Shown here: piece after piece, positions 16,286 to 19,600 of the stretch | How positions within the stretch are numbered: the stretch's first letter is position 1 | Layout: every line of letters begins with the position of its first letter | NCBI GenBank assembly: GCA_021808055.1 | Contig: JAKBCH010000033.1 | Span: 1-19,600 of the forward strand | Length of the DNA: 19,600 nucleotides | From: Pseudomonadota bacterium | GTDB taxonomy: Bacteria; Pseudomonadota; Alphaproteobacteria; Acetobacterales; Acetobacteraceae | Direction of reading: 5' to 3' | Notes under the pieces: generated by a model | The model's input: the letters and a program-made list of their open reading frames with translations, nothing else | What the model was told of the DNA's origin: nothing | Database searches by the model: none | Made by a program: the position numbers and the translations under genes

Positions 16286-16842
16286 TGTCTCCTCTGCGAC
16301 GGCGAATGCTGTTTGGTGCCCCTCTGGCTGTGGCCGTGGCGGGGGGTGCGGGGTTTTACACCATTCTGCGCCGGATGCAGAGCGACCAATACGACCCGCA
16401 CGCTTTGCCCTCGCCGCTTATCGGCAAACGCCCCCCGGCCTTTACGCTGCCGGGCATGAATGGCGCGGCGGGGTTTTCCAACACCGATTTATCGGCGCCG
16501 CCAAAGCCGATGCTGGTAAACTGGTTCGCCTCCTGGTGCGCGCCTTGCCAGGAAGAAGCGCCGATGCTGCAAACCCTGGCGAGCCAGGGCATCACCATCT
16601 GGGGCATTGCCTATGAGGATCAGCCCTCCGACCTTGCAGCTTACCTGCAAAAATACGGAAACCCCTATGCACGCATTGCCACGGATCTATCCGGGTTAAC
16701 GGCGATAAACTGGGGCGTCTACGGCGTGCCGGAGACCTATTTTATCGACAAGACCGGCATTGTGCGGCTGCGCTATGCCGGGGCGCTGACGGGTGAGGTG
16801 GTGCAAACCCGGCTGAAGCCGCTGTTCGAGCAATATTCATGA
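16285..16842 (+). CDS. ccmG: thiol:disulfide interchange protein CcmG/DsbE
   Basis: CcmG is a membrane-anchored periplasmic thioredoxin-like reductant that keeps the CxxCH cysteines of apocytochrome c, or CcmH, reduced. After an N-terminal signal anchor (about residues 8-27) it has the active site WCAPC (C85 and C88), the CcmG-type acidic helix start QEEAP, and the cis-proline loop GVYGVPETYFID. The 185-residue length is normal. The start shares its A with the ccmF stop, and the end overlaps ccmH as ATGA, so the gene lies wholly within the coupled operon. Confidence 0.96.
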   Translation: MSPLRRRMLFGAPLAVAVAGGAGFYTILRRMQSDQYDPHALPSPLIGKRPPAFTLPGMNGAAGFSNTDLSAPPKPMLVNWFASWCAPCQEEAPMLQTLASQGITIWGIAYEDQPSDLAAYLQKYGNPYARIATDLSGLTAINWGVYGVPETYFIDKTGIVRLRYAGALTGEVVQTRLKPLFEQYS

Positions 16843-17291
16843 GGTTGGCACGCATCTTTTTCGTGCTGGCGCTGTTGCCGGGCCTCGCATTGGCGCAGGC
16901 CATGGTGACGCGCGACGGCATAACCCTGACCCAGGCCCAGGAGACCCGCGCTGAGGCGATTGGTGGGCAGTTGCGCTGCCTGGTCTGCCAGAATGAAAGC
17001 ATCGAGGAATCCTCGGCCGGGCTTGCCAAACAATTACGGGTGATCATTCGCCAGCAAGTGGTGCAGGGCGTGCCGGATAAGCAGATTATGCACTACATGG
17101 TGCAGCGTTACGGCATTTTTGTGCTGTTGAAGCCGCCTGTCTCGCCGCTCACCTGGCTGCTTTACGCTTCGCCCGCTCTGGCGCTTGCCGCCGGGCTTCT
17201 GGCTTTCTGGCTGGGGCGACGAACCCGGGCCAACGCCCTGGCACCTTTAAGCGCGACCGAACAAGCCCGGCTGGATGAATTGCTGAAATGA
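16839..17291 (+). CDS. ccmH: cytochrome c maturation protein CcmH (CcmH/CycL/Ccl2 type)
   Basis: CcmH is the thiol-redox partner of CcmG and part of the CcmFHI haem lyase. The product has a cleavable signal peptide ending near ALAQA, the redox motif LRCLVCQNESIEES (C47 and C50), and a C-terminal membrane anchor (PLTWLLYASPALALAAGLLAFWLG). At 150 residues it is the short form, with the CcmI function encoded separately just downstream. The start overlaps ccmG and the end overlaps ccmI, both as ATGA. Confidence 0.96.
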   Translation: MRLARIFFVLALLPGLALAQAMVTRDGITLTQAQETRAEAIGGQLRCLVCQNESIEESSAGLAKQLRVIIRQQVVQGVPDKQIMHYMVQRYGIFVLLKPPVSPLTWLLYASPALALAAGLLAFWLGRRTRANALAPLSATEQARLDELLK

Positions 17292-17902
17292 TGCTGATTG
17301 TAATGCTAGCGGTGGCGTTAGCGCTCTCCTTGCCCTTGTTGCTGGTGTTTCGGCGCGGGCAAAGCCTGCCGGAACGGCGGGAGGCGTCGCTTGCCTTGCA
17401 CCGCGCGCAGCTTGCCGAGCTTGACCGGGACCTGACCGATGGCCGCATTGGCGCGCAGGAACATGCCGCAGCACGGCTGGAGATTGAGCGGCGGATTCTG
17501 ACGGCTGACGCTCTGCCCGCCCAACCTCGTGGCGGCAGCGCAAAATTATTATTATTGATGACGATCATCGCTCTGCCTGTGGGGGGCTTCGCACTTTATC
17601 TGCCGGGGGCAACGCCTGTGCCTTCAGAGCCGCATGCGGCCTGGGCGGCGCAAGAGGCGGTACAATTGCAGCAGCTGGATAAAATGATCGCCATGCTGCG
17701 CGCGCATTTGGCCGAAGTGCCCCCTGGCTCCGCTGATGCGAGCGAAGGTGAGGCGTATCTGGCCGAGGCGCTGAGCGAACAAGCCGGGGCTATTACGCCC
17801 GAGGCGCTGGCGCTGTTCAAACAATCCTTCGCCAGCGCGCCGGCAGACTCCACCTGGCGGCAACTGGATCAGCAAAGATTGATGCAGGTGCAGGGGCAAT
17901 AA
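17288..17902 (+). CDS. ccmI: cytochrome c maturation protein CcmI (short)
   Basis: CcmI (CycH) is the membrane chaperone that captures apocytochrome c for the CcmFH lyase. It has an N-terminal membrane segment (about residues 2-21), a cytoplasmic loop with the family pattern [36 protein letters not shown], and a second membrane segment (about 79-98). A periplasmic helical part follows ([38 protein letters not shown]). At 204 residues it is much shorter than the classic CcmI with a full TPR domain (350-400 or more), so the apocytochrome-binding region is reduced. It is the last gene of the ccm operon. Confidence 0.9.
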   Translation: MMLIVMLAVALALSLPLLLVFRRGQSLPERREASLALHRAQLAELDRDLTDGRIGAQEHAAARLEIERRILTADALPAQPRGGSAKLLLLMTIIALPVGGFALYLPGATPVPSEPHAAWAAQEAVQLQQLDKMIAMLRAHLAEVPPGSADASEGEAYLAEALSEQAGAITPEALALFKQSFASAPADSTWRQLDQQRLMQVQGQ

Positions 17903-17948
17903 TGAACCGCCCTTCCCTTACCGCTGCATTGGCGTAAACTGCCGCGCC

Positions 17949-18101
17949 ATGACTGAGAAAACGCCCCCCGCCAAAGCAGAGCCCGAAGCGACGCCAAAGC
18001 CCGATTCACCGCCCCCCCCCAAGGAGATTGGTGGCCCCAGCGGGCCTGAGCCGACACGTTACGGCGATTGGGAAAAAAACGGGCGATGCTCTGATTTCTG
18101 A
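17949..18101 (+). CDS. succinate dehydrogenase assembly factor 4 (DUF1674), 50 residues
   Basis: This 50-codon gene encodes a DUF1674/SDHAF4 protein, recognised from its C-terminal block [23 protein letters not shown], almost the family consensus. SDHAF4 helps flavinylated SdhA mature and protects it before it joins SdhB. The first 25 residues are a low-complexity Pro/Lys/Ala/Glu tail that includes a run of nine C bases at 18012-18020, a possible slippage point. The ATG at 17949 lies 46 bases past the ccmI stop, and the TGA overlaps the start of the SMR gene. The link to ccm is through respiratory-chain assembly. Confidence 0.9.
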   Translation: MTEKTPPAKAEPEATPKPDSPPPPKEIGGPSGPEPTRYGDWEKNGRCSDF

Positions 18102-18430
18102 TGGCCTACCTCCTCCTCGCCATTGCCATCATTAGTGAGGTGACAGCCACCTCAGCCCTGAAATCCTGCAACGGGTTCACGCGCCTGCTGCCGTCTATTG
18201 TCGTGCTGACAGGGTATTGCGTGAGCTTTTTTTCGCTCTCTCAGGTGGTGAAGGTGATCCCGCTTGGCTATGCCTATGCGCTGTGGTGCGGGTTCGGCAT
18301 CGTGCTGATTGTAGGCGTAGGGTATTTTTACTACCGCCAGGCGGTGGATCTGCCGGGGCTGCTGGGCATCGGGCTGATTATGGCGGGCATTCTGGTGATT
18401 AACCTCTTCTCGCAGATGGCGGTGCGATAA
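18101..18430 (+). CDS. small multidrug resistance (SMR) family transporter
   Basis: The 109-residue protein has four predicted membrane helices and the SMR signature. The essential membrane-embedded glutamate is E13 (AIISEVTATSALK), and the dimer/substrate motif PLGYAYALWCGFGIVLI matches helix 3 of EmrE/QacE. Such proteins exchange protons for cationic drugs or, in other subgroups, guanidinium or polyamines. The conserved pattern fits the EmrE/Qac subgroup best, but substrate cannot be read from sequence. The start overlaps the stop of the SDHAF4 gene, so both are probably on one mRNA. A short hairpin follows the stop. Confidence 0.93.
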   Translation: MAYLLLAIAIISEVTATSALKSCNGFTRLLPSIVVLTGYCVSFFSLSQVVKVIPLGYAYALWCGFGIVLIVGVGYFYYRQAVDLPGLLGIGLIMAGILVINLFSQMAVR

Positions 18431-18436
18431 ACAAGT

Positions 18437-18458
18437 AACGGCGTATTTAGGCCGTTTT
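18437..18458 (+). terminator. short intrinsic terminator after the SMR gene
   Basis: The arms aacggc (18437-18442) and gccgtt (18451-18456) flank an 8-base loop, and the T-run tttt extends to 18458, then cattt. It starts 7 bases after the SMR stop. The stem is short, so strength is uncertain. Confidence 0.5.
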
Positions 18459-18542
18459 CATTTGCGAAACGGATTAACACCCCCAAATTCCACATAATGC
18501 CAATTGGTTACGGCCGTGTCTTCACAATTTGGGAATAAGACT

Positions 18543-18836
18543 ATGAAATCAGGGATTACCATCGTCGGGGTTATTATCATCGCCATTGCAGTGTTCTTCA
18601 TCGTGCCAATGGCAGCCGGCGGCAGCGCCAATGTCTGCCAGGCGTTGGAGAAGCATAATGTGAGCAATGCCGCCGCGAACATCACCGGCACCACCAACGG
18701 GCCGTTGTATAACATTATCAATGCCGTCGGCCAGTCCGTGGCAACGGGCAATATCACCGCGCAATCTGAAGCCGCGGCGCACCCGGATACGCCAACGGCA
18801 GTTAGCTGCGCGGCCTCTTACTGGAAGTCTTTGTAA
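18543..18836 (+). CDS. small exported or membrane-anchored protein, function unknown
   Basis: I do not recognise this 97-residue protein. It begins MKSGITIVGVIIIAIAVFFIVPMAAGG, a short charged start and a hydrophobic stretch of about 20 residues, which could be a signal peptide or a membrane anchor. The remaining 70 residues are rich in Ala, Asn and Thr and contain two cysteines (ANVCQALEK and AVSCAASYW) that could form one disulfide in the periplasm. The ATG at 18543 has gggaa about 8 bases upstream; a start at 18504 is possible but would put charged residues before the signal. The gene stands alone between a terminator and convergent mfd, with its own terminator overlapping the stop. Confidence 0.7.
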   Translation: MKSGITIVGVIIIAIAVFFIVPMAAGGSANVCQALEKHNVSNAAANITGTTNGPLYNIINAVGQSVATGNITAQSEAAAHPDTPTAVSCAASYWKSL

Positions 18837-18846
18837 GACCTCCAGT
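18820..18846. terminator. bidirectional terminator between the small exported gene and mfd
   Basis: Twelve-base arms (actggaagtctt at 18820-18831 and aagacctccagt at 18835-18846) pair with one A-C mismatch around the loop tgt. An AT-rich tail, atatttta, follows on the plus strand. The TAA of the exported gene (18834-18836) lies in the loop and second arm, and the mfd stop is only 6 bases further, so one hairpin can serve both convergent genes. Confidence 0.7.
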
Positions 18847-18851
18847 ATATT

Positions 18852-19600
18852 TTATGGCGCGGGGGCTTTGGCAATTTTGACGAGATTGGCCAACAGGTCC
18901 CGCGCAAAGGCCATGCGGGCGGCAACGTCCATGTCTCGCACCAGAGAGAGTTTCTGGTCCGGGCGGAGTTTCACCAGCCCGCCTTTGGTTCCAATCCATT
19001 GGATCAACCCGGGGGGGTTGGCGAAGTCGTTCTTGCGGAAGCTCACCACCATGCCTTTCGGCCCGGCATCCAGCTTCTCGACATTCGCCTCCCGGCAGGC
19101 GCGCTTTAGCGCCACCACCGAGAGCAGATTTTCCACCTCTTGCGGGATGGCGCCAAAACGGTCCACCAGCTCGGCGGCCAGGGCTTCGCTCTCGGCATCT
19201 GTCATCAGCCCGCTTATCCGCCGGTAGAGCCCGAGGCGCACGGGCAAATCTGCCACATAGGTTTCAGGGATAAGCACCGGCAGACCAAGATTGATGTTTG
19301 GCGTCCAGTCTCGCTCGATTTTCTGCGCCTGCTGGTTCTGGGTGCGCAAATCGTTCACCGCGTCTTCCAACATCTGCTGGTAAAGCTCGATGCCGACTTC
19401 GCGGATATGACCGGATTGCTCGTTGCCGAGCAGATTGCCCGCCCCGCGCAAATCGAGGTCATGAGACGCCAGGGTGAAGCCAGCCCCCAGCGTATCCAGC
19501 GTGTTCATCACTTCCAGCCGTTTTTCTGACGCGGCGGAGAGCCGGTGATGCGGCGGCCAGGTGAGATAGGCATAGCCGCGCTGCTTGCCGCGCCCCACGC
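18852..19600 (-). CDS. mfd: transcription-repair coupling factor Mfd, C-terminal part only
   Basis: Mfd removes RNA polymerase stalled at DNA lesions and recruits UvrA to start nucleotide excision repair. The window holds about the last 248 residues. The visible part begins at the end of the helicase core, GRGKQRGYAYLTW, and continues through KRLEVMNTLDTLGAGFTLASHDLDLRGAGNLLGNEQSGHIREVGIELYQQML, the RecG/Mfd-type motif VI and TRG region. It ends with the C-terminal D7 domain, which keeps the enzyme autoinhibited. The frame is open to the window edge, and the start lies beyond 19600. It converges with the small exported gene. Confidence 0.96.
   Translation of the reverse strand, partial: VGRGKQRGYAYLTWPPHHRLSAASEKRLEVMNTLDTLGAGFTLASHDLDLRGAGNLLGNEQSGHIREVGIELYQQMLEDAVNDLRTQNQQAQKIERDWTPNINLGLPVLIPETYVADLPVRLGLYRRISGLMTDAESEALAAELVDRFGAIPQEVENLLSVVALKRACREANVEKLDAGPKGMVVSFRKNDFANPPGLIQWIGTKGGLVKLRPDQKLSLVRDMDVAARMAFARDLLANLVKIAKAPAP

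Overview
The window is GC-rich, densely packed bacterial chromosome. Gene content points to an alphaproteobacterium: system I cytochrome c maturation genes, an SDHAF4-type (DUF1674) succinate dehydrogenase assembly factor, O2-independent ubiquinone genes, KatG and Mfd. A member of the Acetobacteraceae (Acidiphilium/Acidocella-like) would fit, but no rRNA or clade marker is present, so the family assignment is an inference. I found no tRNA, rRNA, CRISPR array, prophage or recognisable defence system.

Layout. 1-1351: the 3' end of a YgjP-type metallopeptidase gene and an intact MDR oxidoreductase gene. 1352-2666: a gene-free mobile and repeat patch. It holds an IS5-family (IS427-like) element, whose transposase needs a -1 frameshift, between two palindromic repeats that share CTAG ends. 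2667-8133: an anaerobiosis module. nrdD-nrdG (anaerobic ribonucleotide reductase and its activase) is divergent from ubiT-ubiU-ubiV (O2-independent ubiquinone synthesis). Their shared 375-bp spacer carries two NrdR-like boxes 32 bp apart and an FNR/Anr-like box. 8134-8348: a decayed IS3-family transposase remnant. 8549-12840: katG, a GAF-GGDEF protein with a degenerate active-site motif, and a convergent EVE-domain gene plus msrA pair. 12907-17902: ccmC-D-E-F-G-H-I, tightly overlapped and without ccmA or ccmB. 17949-18430: a 50-codon SDHAF4 gene overlapping an SMR transporter gene. 18543-18836: a small exported protein of unknown function. 18852-19600: the 3' end of mfd on the minus strand.

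How it fits together. The nrdDG/ubiTUV pair would let the cell make dNTPs and ubiquinone without oxygen. The ccm operon matures the c-type cytochromes of the respiratory chain, and SDHAF4 serves succinate dehydrogenase. katG and msrA handle peroxide and oxidised methionine. The region therefore reads as respiratory and redox housekeeping for a life that moves between oxic and anoxic conditions.

Most notable observations: (1) UbiU has Gly where the first [4Fe-4S] cysteine is expected, while UbiV keeps all four; (2) the GGDEF protein reads GSAMF at its signature but keeps an RxxD I-site, suggesting a c-di-GMP sensor rather than a synthase; (3) the NrdR and FNR boxes share one spacer; (4) several mobile or palindromic elements are stacked at CTAG sites. 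No wholly new multi-gene system is evident.
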